The notes under the pieces: generated by a model | What the model was told of the DNA's origin: nothing | The model's input: only the letters and a program-made list of their open reading frames with translations | The model's database searches: none | In this document: positions 55,601 to 64,000 of the stretch, one piece after another | Layout: every line of letters begins with the position of its first letter | How positions within the stretch are numbered: the first letter of the stretch is position 1 | DNA from: Flectonema sp. DT1601 | Lineage: Eukaryota > Euglenozoa > Diplonemea > Diplonemida > Diplonemidae | Assembly (NCBI GenBank): GCA_964019425.1 | Contig: OZ025804.1 | Location: 682,001 to 746,000, forward strand | Direction: 5' to 3' | DNA length: 64,000 bases | Made by a program: the position numbers and the translations under genes

Positions 55601-58600
55601 GTCACTGACGATGCTACCGGATCGGCACGTAGCGCTGACCCAGCTACGATACTGCCATTCGTATGGGAAGATGGTATACTTGATGAGGTCAATGTACCTG
55701 GAGGACCAGCGATCAGGTCTGGCAGATTTCGATGCGGTGGTGAGAAGCGTGTTGCGGGGTCTCGTGGGTGGGGATATGGATGAGCGGGCGCACTTACAGG
55801 CGGAGCTACCTTTGCGGGAAGGGGGGGTGGGCCTGCGAAACTGTGGGAGACACGCGGCGGCGGGCAGAGCAGCGTCGGCCACTGCGACGAGGAAACTGTG
55901 CGTGGAGCTGGACGCCCAATACCAAGTCGACCCTGAGGAGTGGAGTGGGGTGTGTAAAGCGCTGACGCTGGAGACCTCGGAGGAGTGCGACCTGGACCTC
56001 GATAAGGTAGTGCGACAGAGAGAGCTGTCAATGAAGATCGACGCCTCGCTGAAAACGAAGATGGTCAACGACCTGAAGGGGAGCGGAGACCGAGAAAGAC
56101 TTGCACACTTCAGAGCGGTGTCCATGCCGAGGGCGAGTGCGTGGTTGGCGGAGGCAAGCGACACGGGAACCGTGATGCCGTCGCAAATTTTCCGGACCGC
56201 GATCAGGGCGCATTTAGGGCTGGAGGTCTTACAGGCGGGACAGCTATGCAAGAGGTGCAACGCTAAGCTAGACCCTCGGGGGGTGCACGCAGGGATGTGT
56301 AACCGGGGGGCAACGCCAACCATACGCCATAACCTAGTCAGGGATTTCCTGGCGAAGCAGGCAAGGGTGACGGGGATGTCCGTGGAAATGGAGCCGCAAC
56401 GAATCCTAGATGGAGGGAGGAAACCGGCCGACATCCTGGTAAGCGAGGCAGTGCCGGGAACGACACGAAACTGGACAGGAAGACCGGCGGCGTACGACGT
56501 GACGGTCATCGAGGTATGCTCGCAGACAAGTCTGTCCCGGGGATCGCACTTGGATGCGAGGCGGGTCATCCAGGCGAAGGAGAGGGAAAAGGTGAAGAAA
56601 TACGGGGAGGAGTGTAGCTCGAAGGGAATAGCTTTCGTTCCTCTAGTCTTCACGCGCGACGGGGCCATGAATGAGGCAGCTGCGGCCTTCATCAAGGCGA
56701 TTTCTCTGAGGACACGGAGACCGGCAGAGGCGTGGAGGGCACTGTCGAAAGAGATATCAACAACGCTAGCGTATAGCTGGGCGAGAGCGGTCGAAGATAG
56801 GGGGGAGTTGCTGATGGGGGGCGACGGAGCACCTATCAGTACGGATCTACCCCCGATATTCAAGGAGGATGAGTGGGAAGACGAGATACAAGACCTGGTC
56901 GACAAGATGGGGAGCATCGGGGAGGGGCCAGACGAATCGGGGCGGTTACTGTCGGAGGCCGACCGGAGTGTGGGAAGGACTACCAGACCGGACGCTGCGC
57001 CGGAGATTGGCCAAGCTGCAAGAGATAGCACACAGAAGGCAGGCAACCAGAGGGAGGTGCAAGCCCCGGAAAGCGGGACGAGGTCCACCCTGCAGGAGCC
57101 GAAGGAACTGGAGCAGACTCACGGAGGGGCAGGGGAGCCGGGGGAGGCACGAACGGAGGAACCGTCAACTGAGGAATCTGGAGTCGGAGGGAGGACGCCG
57201 GCGGAGGGACCAACTCCGGACCGAGGGAACGCAATCACGGAGCCTTCACGAGCTGAGGAACCGGGACCCACGACGAAAGAGACAGGACGGTTGCCGGGCG
57301 CCCCGGTGGTGAAGCTGGTAGTTTCGGAAGGCAAGCCAGGAAGTGTTCCAAGGTTCAAAGGACATGGCAGAGATGTGATGGCCCAGCTAGAGCGAGATAT
57401 GGCGGACCTAGACATCACGAAGCGGCCGTTATTGTCCTACGAGGCGTCGGGAAAACAAGATGACAAGTGGGCCACATCGGATGTGAGGGGATTTGAGAAC
57501 ACGAGAGGGACGTGCTACGCCGCAGCAACAGTTTGCAGCCTAATATGGGCCACACCACTAATAGGGTTGATGAGAGAGAAAGAAACGGCGGATAAAACGT
57601 GCGTAGGGGGATGTCTCGCCTGTGTACTGTGGAAGATGTCTAAAGAAGACCACCCAAGACTGGACGGGTTAATGGAGGAGACACGAGTCACGATCCAGGA
57701 CTTCACGGCGGACACGGTCAGGAAGGAGATAACAAGGTATTCTTTGGCAGGAGGTTCGCCATTGGCTTTCCTTAAACAGATCCTAAATAACCTGGCACTG
57801 AGGGAGTGCGCGGTGTGGGGGGGGACTCTGAGGAGCCTGTTCGAATCCAGATTGAAAGCGACACACAGGTGTGTATGTGGGTTTGTGAGGCAGGAGGTGC
57901 AGCTGAGTTTCATGGTCTTGGACCCAAAGACCAAGCCGGAGACAGCAAAGATCATCCTCTTAGGAGGGCCGCTCGAAGAAGAGACGAAGAGTCCAACGAT
58001 CTGCGAGAGGTGTAGATCGCCAAACAGAGACTGCACTGTGCAGTGGAGATTCGCCGAGATGCCGCCGATCCTGTTCGCGAAGGAGAGAGTGGAACAGACG
58101 ACGAGGGCCGCCTTTCAGGTAGAGACTGAAAGCGGGCCACGCAGTTATGTTTTAACGGGGAGTGTATGTGGCAATGGGAGACATGCAATGACAATGGTAA
58201 GAACGCCGAGGAACCGATGGGCATGTGTGAGCGACGAACGGGTGCGGAGCAAAGAAGGACCAGGCACGGGGCCGCTTTATTGGGTGTATACGAGAATCGA
58301 AGGAACGGAGGGTCTGTTAAGTGAGAAGCTCCTCTCCATAGACCACCGCATGCGGACAAGCCGAGCACTGAAGCCACGCCCAATGGACGATAAATCGGGA
58401 CGAGCGAGGCGGTGGTACTTTGACCAAAAAACACAAGTAGCGAAGGAGGCGGTGGTAGAAAGGAGGGAAGAGCCAGTTCTGCATGTGGAAAAGCCGAGGG
58501 CAGAGCAACCACCATCCCCGTCGGAGCCGAAACCTTTGGAGCCAGCATCAAACGGAGACATTGCGAAACTGACGCAAGAGACGAAGGAAGAGCCACCAGT

Positions 58601-61600
58601 ACAAACTAACCGCTCCAAAGGGGACGGTGGGCAGCAGGCGCTGCCGCCGCCCCAGCTGCTCAAGTCTGAGGCGCGGAGTCCAGAGCGGGCAGAAGGCTCA
58701 ACAACGGAACCAATGCGAATGGACGGGAGCGACCAGACTAAAGACGTCACCGAACCGTCGGCGGGGATAGGATTGCACGCAGGAGGGAATTACTCGGACA
58801 CATCCCTGTCGCTATCGGAACCGCCGCCTGTGAAACCCCACGGAAATGTCGAGACTTTGGAGCCAGCATCAAACGGAGACATTGCGAAGCTGACGCAGGA
58901 GACGAAGGAAGCGCCACCAGTACAAACTAACCGCTCCGAAGGGGACGGTGGGCAACAGGCGCCGCCGCCGCCCCAGCTGCTCAAGTCTGAGGCGCGGAGT
59001 CCAGAGCGGGCAGAAGGCTCAACAACGGAACCAATGCGAATGGACGGGAGCGACCAGACGAAAGACGTCACCGAACCGTCGGCGGGGATAGGATCGCACG
59101 CAGGAGGGAATTACTCGGACACATCCCTGTCGCTATCGGAACCGCCGCCTGTGAAACCCCACGAAAATGTCGAGCGGATGCCACAGGGACTGAGTGCGGT
59201 GCCATTGACGCTGTCAAAGCAACCGGAGGACCAGGATAGACGACAGACACCGCCGGCTCCCCAGCAGTCCGTATTAAAACTACAAGAAACAGGACAGGAT
59301 TTGCTACAGGTCCCGGTGAAAGTAGCCGAGCGGTCGAAAGAACCGGAGGCGCCGCCTGCGGTAAAAGAAGAGTCGAACCTGCCGGCGAGGAACCTTTCAC
59401 CACCGGTGTCTATTTCAACACCAAGCCAGGACGTGCGGACGCCTACGCAGCCGTTGCGTGATCCCGAGCAGGGAGAACCGCATGCACTTGTGAAACCGAC
59501 AGAGGGCGCACAGACGCAAGCGAATGGATTGGTTTCAGAAGGAGCAGCCCCACAGAAGAGCAGAAGGGAGCCGACAGAACCTAAGACGTCTAGGGAGCAA
59601 GGTCTAAAACTGGGCTTTTACGCAACAGGACCGACCACGTGGGAGACAGCACCGTGGGAAGGAGAGCAAGACCCAGAGGAGGCCCAACAAAAGAGGGAGC
59701 CACTGGTACCACAGGAAGCAAACGCTCGGGAGGAAGACCGCGAGGGATATGACGAACCGACAGCGCGTGGAACAGACGGAGAAGCTGATGTACAGATGGA
59801 GAACTATGAGAGCCAGGAAGGGGCGAACTCCCAGGAACTAATGGAGGAAGTTACAGGGGAGATTGCCGAAACGAGCGAGCCGCTAGCGTATGGAATGGAT
59901 GAAGGGGGTGATATACTCATGGAGGACTGTGAACCGGAATCAAACCTTTTCTGCACGCGGGTAGCGCCAGCGGCCCCGTGTCTTGGTAGCAGAGGCCCGG
60001 ACGTCACCGAACCGCAGAGCCAAGGGGGTGGGACGAATATCCAGACGCGGACCACCTGGATGGAGGGCCTGACGAACCTCGGAGACTCGTGTTACCTGAA
60101 CGCCACCTTGCAGGCACTACTGAAGGGGTCGCATGTGGATTTCCAGCGGGCACGGAACACCCCTCACGTATGCGGGACGAGGTGCACAGTGTGCGCACTA
60201 GCACTGGTGCAGGGAGGTGGGTCGCAAGGAGAGATAACGAGGATCACAAGAGAATGGATGGGAAGAGGACAACAGGACGCCCACGGAGCCCTACTACACA
60301 TAGTGTCGGACCTGCAGGAAAGAGCAAGACCAGGCGACCTCTTAGCAAACGCTTTCACATGCATGGTGGCAGTAGAACGCACGTGCATATGCTGTGGCGG
60401 AGGGAGCCAATCAATCGAGCTGGACTGCGGCCTGATACTGCGGGGATGGGACCTACAGTCGGCACTGGAGTCGACGACGATACCACAGGACTACGTGTGC
60501 GGACTGTGCGGTACGGGGTCTTTGCAGGAGCGCAGGATCTTGATGGAGGCGCCGGAAACGATGATCGTATGCATTGTGAACGAGAATGCCACGAAAATGG
60601 CGCTGGGAGAACAAGTGTCGATGCGGAACAGCAAGATACAGGCCGACTATAGGGTGTCCGCTGTGGTGGTCCATCAGGGGTGTCTGGGATCGGGTCACTA
60701 CACGTCTTTCACCCTATCACCGGGCGGCTGGAGGTACCAGGACGATGAGGTGGAGCGAGCAACAAGCTGGCGAGAGGTGCTGTCGTCTGTCCCTTACGTG
60801 CTATTCCTGCGAAGACAAGCTACAAAGGAGATGTTCTGCGCAAATGAAGTTCCGATGATGCCACGACTAGCTCCACAGGTGGTCAGGGTAACGCCCCCAG
60901 AGCAGCACGGAATGGAAGGAAGGGATTATAGGCAAGTGAACAGTGAAATGCTCATACGGCCTGGAACGCAAAAGTCACGGACACAGTGTGAAGTACCACA
61001 ATCAACACGGACCCAAAACCCACCGAACCTGCTAAGGACGGTGAAGACACTAGGTCGGTGCGAGAAGAAGAACGCCACGCGTGTCACAATACGAGCACAC
61101 ACAACGAAAGGCCAGAGGAGTCAACCGGCGACGCGAATGGAGAGCAAGTTCAAGCTCTATGCTATCTCGAAGGGAAGGGGACGCACTACCATCGTGAATA
61201 GCTGGGCAGAGGCCGAGAAACAGACGAAGGGACTCTCTTGCGCTGTTTATCAGGGCTTCAATAATGGAGAGGAGGCGGAGGCTTTCCTGAGAAGCACTGA
61301 CCCGGAGTATAAGACAGCAGACAAGCCAGTAAAAGGCCCACGCAGAAATCGGCGGTACGCGGTCCCGTGTGGACGGCGTCCAGGAACGTACAGCACATGG
61401 AGTGAAGCCTCACTGCAAGTGCTACGCTGTCCAGGTGGGAAGGTGAAGAAGCTTTGCACGGACAGGAGAGCACGGGAGTACGTCGAAGAGCACAGAGCCA
61501 CGAAAGGGTTAACGCAGCCAACACCACCACATCCAGCTGTGTACCTTTTCTTAGGCAAAACCGGAAGGGCGTGCCTGGTGCGGAGTGGCGGAGGACCAGT

Positions 61601-62870
61601 GATGAAGAAGTGGCATGAGACCACAGGAGAGGAAAAAGACCCCATGCTGGCCGCACTAGAATTGGCACTGGAATGGGTCACAGGGAAGGGCCTCCTGGAG
61701 GGACCCGTGGAAGTGCAAGCGTACGCACCCTTGGAACAGTGGACGAGAGAACGGTGGGAGAAATTCGGGGCGATAAGTAGCGTGGTAAGGGCACGAGGAC
61801 TAGTGTTGAGGCTGGCGGACCTACCTGTCGAAGTAAAGCACACAGCTTACCAGTGGGTGTGCCAAGTGATGACAGGCGAAACAGAGGTAGAACAGAAACC
61901 GAAGCCAGCGGAACCAGTCGAGGAGCCGAAGGAAGGATCGGCAGATCCCCACCATGGACGTGAGCCCCGAATAGGATGGCGCCCAAGTGCGATCCATGAG
62001 CCTGAGGAGGGAGTGCGAGGACAGTCGGAACCGGAAGCGGCTTTTAGAGATTCGAAGAAGAGGGCGAAGATCGAGCTCATAGAATGGCACTCTGAAAAGC
62101 CCATCTATGAACTGTTCTACGCAGCAACACAGAGGGAGACGAGAACGTGTGTTGTAAGTGGCGGTGAAGTGATCCACATGTGGAGATTCCCCCTCAAGGA
62201 ATGCTCGCCGAACCGCGAGGGTAAGGCGTTAGGGATCGGGATGGCGCAGCTGCTAAGTTACGGAGACGCAGTGAAGGAAATAGTGGCGTACGGCTCACTC
62301 GAGCACTCAGTAGAGTCACACCGACGATACATCGAGGTCTCGCAGAGAATGGCGCATCGACTTGGATCAACGCTGAGGCTGGAGCGCCTGCCCCCCGAAG
62401 CCAGCGAAGAGGCCTACCGATGGGTGAGAGGTGAGGAAAAAGTCGGGAGGAGATTGTTAAAGTGGAAGGAGGAGAACGGTAAGGAAGTCTCACAGGCGGT
62501 AACAAGCACACACGAGAAAAATATTGTGCCTGAAACCACCACGGAGCCTACCATGGACCATGACTCAGACAAGATGACGTCAGACTCGAGCTCGATCTGC
62601 TCCCCACCGACACAAGAAGACCGCCCCCCAGTAGGGATGTGTGGGTGCGGAAAGGAGATACCGCAAGCAGCGATCAAGAATCCGGTGAAACACCCGACGA
62701 AGGGATGGTGTGATAGGTGTGGAGAGCGGATCGCGAAGGGAACGCGGGTAGTCATGTGCGTGAAGTGTGACTACGCTGAATGCTGCGGATTGTTGGAGAG
62801 ATCGCGGCGTGGGAAAGAGAAGAGGAAAAGGAAATCACGGGGATCGCGATCGAAAAACGATGCCATGTGA
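52632..62870 (+). CDS. LINE polyprotein: zinc fingers, OTU, RT, REL endonuclease, two USP-like, RNase H-like
   Basis: 3412 residues from the first in-frame ATG. C2H2 finger 150-171 and CxxC..HxxxC 187-204. OTU protease about 235-355 (GDGDCMF Cys243, EHY His347). Second finger pair about 400-470. Reverse transcriptase about 670-1020 with IDFENAF (Asp815), GAQQGDPAGP and FLDD (Asp901/902). CCHC 1206-1223. Restriction-like endonuclease with KPADI Asp1267, YDVTVIEV Asp1289. USP-like A 1617-1890 (TCYAAA Cys1628, His1851, CxxC pairs). Linker with a 107-residue tandem duplication. USP B 2475-2730 (GDSCYLNATLQ Cys2487, GHYTSF His2689, WRYQDDE). RNase H1-N-terminal-like modules at about 2842-2895 and 2906-2950. 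Two RNase-H-like repeats about 2965-3080 and 3145-3265. Zinc domain 3336-3388 and a basic tail. Self-cleavage or deubiquitination are both possible roles; inferred. Confidence 0.85.
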   Translation: MNTTMAHEQEYTKRWRAMLELEILRDMPGLGTHMATGILPSLACQKLEPTIWLFPQPKLVGCAGTNETERYQEEITQQVRGPNRASDRWRLSPPARWHKKQEKKREKARKTKSGGRTKEERAPEDEQSTSKPRSSCKQQPHEMRGGGASCPVCEWSGTENGLLAHIDGKHKGQLGQDQWADCGMKACGHCGRAMKGTASMHPRCRKLSSSREVEGEATPSTSIELQREFPRVSVTKTKGDGDCMFRAILLAKGEWNRRVGARVLRKRLAEYMRGEERTDQWFVNGLAKEDYAVRLENKGWGDNVALQVAADQMGVVIIVWEAGRLLKMLPLRRTEDIPLWIVLDKEHYEAVLQADAEMLNRVEERAEAVYVLKLSEQTAEEAAVRIGLGTGPSAGLRGSGPYYCPRGECSRSRAQRFEGYKNWGGLLGHLNKEHLLSDRPLTEAEQQAMGVRPCTMCGCLTGSSTGVHPRCREAMALDGGEEEVQNAPWPDEKELGELPSWEEIGAAQVVVPKKLDERLTMLWARALMATLQRIAQRNDPRAWKLLLMLPKACLGTPAVRKDEKGTETHRERLTSRLEGWLRGEYVAMWSTRAKRNKRRREKETTQGERYERCCALSRRGRYAQANKCLVSSGLAPNAPEVLAAMQTIHPSPMHEKIDLEGVRTGNTVVSPEEALASLKTFPKDTGAGPSGLSVELLKQACDTGLRGLMPTLCTTLELLVRGKVPYEAAPVLAGARLIALKKEPTGYRPIAVGESLRRWAWKIVLAKIRPKIPNLLKPGGQLGVAVPSGVEAVYAIVRDYAKRNRGANKAILTIDFENAFNCVSRAVFLRELASTLPELLPLASWCYERPTSLFFEDTTIPSREGAQQGDPAGPLLFSLGIKSLLEGLKKMGLDGSLWFLDDGVLMGGVDELAKAYDYLVQKASSLGLKVKEAKCVFVPLRVGLEPKGGLEKVKQESEGNFTILKLPVGSGSYCKEYLLQYVTKLKKVSESLTMLPDRHVALTQLRYCHSYGKMVYLMRSMYLEDQRSGLADFDAVVRSVLRGLVGGDMDERAHLQAELPLREGGVGLRNCGRHAAAGRAASATATRKLCVELDAQYQVDPEEWSGVCKALTLETSEECDLDLDKVVRQRELSMKIDASLKTKMVNDLKGSGDRERLAHFRAVSMPRASAWLAEASDTGTVMPSQIFRTAIRAHLGLEVLQAGQLCKRCNAKLDPRGVHAGMCNRGATPTIRHNLVRDFLAKQARVTGMSVEMEPQRILDGGRKPADILVSEAVPGTTRNWTGRPAAYDVTVIEVCSQTSLSRGSHLDARRVIQAKEREKVKKYGEECSSKGIAFVPLVFTRDGAMNEAAAAFIKAISLRTRRPAEAWRALSKEISTTLAYSWARAVEDRGELLMGGDGAPISTDLPPIFKEDEWEDEIQDLVDKMGSIGEGPDESGRLLSEADRSVGRTTRPDAAPEIGQAARDSTQKAGNQREVQAPESGTRSTLQEPKELEQTHGGAGEPGEARTEEPSTEESGVGGRTPAEGPTPDRGNAITEPSRAEEPGPTTKETGRLPGAPVVKLVVSEGKPGSVPRFKGHGRDVMAQLERDMADLDITKRPLLSYEASGKQDDKWATSDVRGFENTRGTCYAAATVCSLIWATPLIGLMREKETADKTCVGGCLACVLWKMSKEDHPRLDGLMEETRVTIQDFTADTVRKEITRYSLAGGSPLAFLKQILNNLALRECAVWGGTLRSLFESRLKATHRCVCGFVRQEVQLSFMVLDPKTKPETAKIILLGGPLEEETKSPTICERCRSPNRDCTVQWRFAEMPPILFAKERVEQTTRAAFQVETESGPRSYVLTGSVCGNGRHAMTMVRTPRNRWACVSDERVRSKEGPGTGPLYWVYTRIEGTEGLLSEKLLSIDHRMRTSRALKPRPMDDKSGRARRWYFDQKTQVAKEAVVERREEPVLHVEKPRAEQPPSPSEPKPLEPASNGDIAKLTQETKEEPPVQTNRSKGDGGQQALPPPQLLKSEARSPERAEGSTTEPMRMDGSDQTKDVTEPSAGIGLHAGGNYSDTSLSLSEPPPVKPHGNVETLEPASNGDIAKLTQETKEAPPVQTNRSEGDGGQQAPPPPQLLKSEARSPERAEGSTTEPMRMDGSDQTKDVTEPSAGIGSHAGGNYSDTSLSLSEPPPVKPHENVERMPQGLSAVPLTLSKQPEDQDRRQTPPAPQQSVLKLQETGQDLLQVPVKVAERSKEPEAPPAVKEESNLPARNLSPPVSISTPSQDVRTPTQPLRDPEQGEPHALVKPTEGAQTQANGLVSEGAAPQKSRREPTEPKTSREQGLKLGFYATGPTTWETAPWEGEQDPEEAQQKREPLVPQEANAREEDREGYDEPTARGTDGEADVQMENYESQEGANSQELMEEVTGEIAETSEPLAYGMDEGGDILMEDCEPESNLFCTRVAPAAPCLGSRGPDVTEPQSQGGGTNIQTRTTWMEGLTNLGDSCYLNATLQALLKGSHVDFQRARNTPHVCGTRCTVCALALVQGGGSQGEITRITREWMGRGQQDAHGALLHIVSDLQERARPGDLLANAFTCMVAVERTCICCGGGSQSIELDCGLILRGWDLQSALESTTIPQDYVCGLCGTGSLQERRILMEAPETMIVCIVNENATKMALGEQVSMRNSKIQADYRVSAVVVHQGCLGSGHYTSFTLSPGGWRYQDDEVERATSWREVLSSVPYVLFLRRQATKEMFCANEVPMMPRLAPQVVRVTPPEQHGMEGRDYRQVNSEMLIRPGTQKSRTQCEVPQSTRTQNPPNLLRTVKTLGRCEKKNATRVTIRAHTTKGQRSQPATRMESKFKLYAISKGRGRTTIVNSWAEAEKQTKGLSCAVYQGFNNGEEAEAFLRSTDPEYKTADKPVKGPRRNRRYAVPCGRRPGTYSTWSEASLQVLRCPGGKVKKLCTDRRAREYVEEHRATKGLTQPTPPHPAVYLFLGKTGRACLVRSGGGPVMKKWHETTGEEKDPMLAALELALEWVTGKGLLEGPVEVQAYAPLEQWTRERWEKFGAISSVVRARGLVLRLADLPVEVKHTAYQWVCQVMTGETEVEQKPKPAEPVEEPKEGSADPHHGREPRIGWRPSAIHEPEEGVRGQSEPEAAFRDSKKRAKIELIEWHSEKPIYELFYAATQRETRTCVVSGGEVIHMWRFPLKECSPNREGKALGIGMAQLLSYGDAVKEIVAYGSLEHSVESHRRYIEVSQRMAHRLGSTLRLERLPPEASEEAYRWVRGEEKVGRRLLKWKEENGKEVSQAVTSTHEKNIVPETTTEPTMDHDSDKMTSDSSSICSPPTQEDRPPVGMCGCGKEIPQAAIKNPVKHPTKGWCDRCGERIAKGTRVVMCVKCDYAECCGLLERSRRGKEKRKRKSRGSRSKNDAM
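58535..59176 (+). repeat. 321-bp tandem duplication inside the LINE ORF
   Basis: 58535-58855 and 58856-59176 both begin TTTGGAGCCAGCATCAAACG and differ by only a handful of bases. The length is 107 codons, so the frame is kept. It duplicates part of the Pro/Glu/Ser-rich linker between the two USP-like domains. Confidence 0.95.
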
Positions 62871-63278
62871 GAAGCATGAAACGGAAAGTGAATGAACGGA
62901 AAAAATTAAATGTAAAGAAGTGAACTTGTAAAAAATGTAAAGAAGCAAACATGTTAAAAGAAAAATGAAAAAAAAAAAAAAAAAGAAGAGTGAAAAGGAA
63001 GACAGAGTTGTATGTAAACTGTATGTAAATGTAAGAAGAAAGAAAAAACACGCTGGAAGTGGGAGTGCAACCATCAGCGCAAACACAACCACAAATATTG
63101 TTTTTTTTTCCTTTTTCTTTTCTTCGCTTCGGCGACAGATATGGTAGGACCTAGAAAACCGGCCCAAAACTTGTGTTGCAGTTTATCTTTTTAGCGCACA
63201 CTCATGTAACATAAGGATCGCTGGTTCCGAGGGTTTGCTCTCCTGCCATACTTGCCTCTCACCTCCCTCAAAAAAAAA
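62871..63278. other. LINE 3' region and host dispersed repeat
   Basis: 62871-63100 is A-rich with short TGTAAA-type repeats and a run of about 17 A, probably the 3' UTR of the LINE. 63110-63270 is a copy of the host dispersed repeat (CTTCGGCGACAG, GGATCGCTGGTTC, GAGGGTTTGCTCTCC), also seen at 7625-8045. A run of A then abuts the second LINE copy. Confidence 0.6.
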
Positions 63279-64000
63279 ATAAAACGTGCGTAGGGGGATG
63301 TCTCGCCTGTGTACTGTGGAAGATGTCTAAAGAAGACCACCCAAGACTGGACGGGTTAATGGAGGAGACACGAGTCACGATCCAGGACTTCACGGCGGAC
63401 ACGGTCAGGAAGGAGATAACAAGGTATTCTTTGGCAGGAGGTTCGCCATTGGCTTTCCTTAAACAGATCCTAAATAACCTGGCACTGAAGGAATGCGCGG
63501 TGTGGGGGGGGACTCTGAGGAGCCTGTTCGAATCCAGATTGAAAGCGACACACAGGTGTGTATGTGGGTTTGTGAGGCAGGAGGTGCAGCTGAGTTTCAT
63601 GGTCTTGGACCCAAAGACCAAGCCGGAGACAGCAAAGATCATCCTCTTAGGAGGGCCGCTCGAAGAAGAGACGAAGAGTCCAACGATCTGCGAGAGGTGT
63701 AGATCGCCAAACAGAGACTGCACTGTGCAGTGGAGATTCGCCGAGATGCCGCCGATCCTGTTCGCGAAGGAGAGAGTGGAACAGACGACGAGGGCCGCCT
63801 TTCAGGTAGAGACTGAAAGCGGGCCACGCAGTTATGTTTTAACGGGGAGTGTATGTGGCAATGGGAGACATGCAATGACAATGGTAAGAACGCCGAGGAA
63901 CCGATGGGCATGTGTGAGCGACGAACGGGTGCGGAGCAAAGAAGGACCAGGCACGGGGCCGCTTTATTGGGTGTATACGAGAATCGAAGGAACGGAGGGT
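63279..64000 (+). mobile_element. second LINE copy, 5'-truncated, runs off the window
   Basis: Aligns without gaps to 57592-58313 of the first element, same orientation, with two visible differences (near 63488 and 63491). It begins inside the USP-like A domain, so all upstream domains are missing. The LINE frame is open to the window edge. This is the usual result of incomplete reverse transcription at a new site. Confidence 0.95.

Larger units (their letters stand above)
51607..63100 (+). mobile_element. LINE-type retroposon, apparently full length, endonuclease of R2/CRE type
   Basis: GC-rich element (by eye about 55-60%) in an AT-leaning region. The 5' part is eleven 87-bp monomers, followed by one long ORF and an A-rich 3' region. 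There are no LTRs, integrase or gag-pol arrangement. Reverse transcriptase followed by CCHC and a PD..D restriction-like endonuclease places it near the R2/CRE/Dualen (RandI) side of LINEs. OTU-like proteases are known in Dualen-type elements; the extra USP-type domains are unusual. The exact 3' end is unclear: A-rich blocks near 62965-62984 are candidates, and a host dispersed repeat starts near 63110. Confidence 0.85.

Noticed and set aside
55547-57088. 513-codon minus-strand ORF, and similar antisense frames at 52855-58750
   Set aside because: Antisense to the GC-rich LINE ORF; no domain, start context or codon signal of its own.
51607-63100. Retrovirus or LTR-element interpretation of the large element
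   Set aside because: No LTRs, integrase, aspartic protease or gag-pol layout; RT order and REL endonuclease are those of a LINE.

Overview
This is a nuclear chromosome segment from a single-celled eukaryote that I cannot name. The host genes are AT-leaning, use the standard code and nearly all lie on the + strand. They sit close together (about 190 bases between some stops and the next start). Each is preceded by a pyrimidine-rich stretch ending in AG, only 6-55 bases before the ATG. With a C2-family calpain and an R2/CRE-like retroposon, this points to polycistronic transcription with spliced-leader trans-splicing, as in kinetoplastids, diplonemids and euglenids. The first gene seems to have two cis-introns, which fits poorly with a typical kinetoplastid, so the lineage stays open.

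Layout. 1-3361: 3' end of a long coiled-coil gene. 4253-43524: a tandem array of seven near-identical membrane-anchored carbohydrate sulfotransferase genes. They are spread by segmental duplications that also carry a calpain gene, a single-pass surface protein, and broken copies of a C-type-lectin (CTLD) receptor gene. In three of those broken copies a 25-bp stretch just after the signal peptide has expanded into minisatellites of 5.4, 1.9 and 2.3 kb, open in all three forward frames. 44834-48112: the intact CTLD/multi-pass receptor gene, which still carries the single-copy seed of the minisatellite. 48113-51231: no gene recognised. 51232-51313: a tRNA-Ser(GCU) gene on the minus strand. 51383-51590: a tRNA-like SINE candidate.

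51607-about 63000: a GC-rich, apparently full-length LINE-type retroposon. It has eleven 87-bp monomers at its 5' end and one uninterrupted 3412-codon ORF. Domain order: zinc fingers, OTU-type cysteine protease, more zinc fingers, reverse transcriptase, CCHC and restriction-like endonuclease, a degenerate USP-like domain, a linker with an internal tandem duplication, a canonical USP-type deubiquitinase, two RNase H1-N-terminal-like modules, RNase-H-like repeats and a C-terminal zinc-binding domain. From 63279 a second, 5'-truncated copy differs at only two of about 720 bases, so the family was active recently.

The spaces between genes hold repeats: a Tc1/mariner-like element with perfect 30-bp inverted ends and two related unoccupied sites, a 51-bp and an 82-bp minisatellite, a (TTTTA)n tract and several dispersed repeat families. 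The two most novel items are the retroposon carrying two kinds of deubiquitinase-like fold, and the minisatellite grown from a receptor gene and copied around the sulfotransferase array. Lectin, sulfotransferase, calpain and surface-protein genes together suggest a cell-surface glycan locus, but this is inference from proximity.
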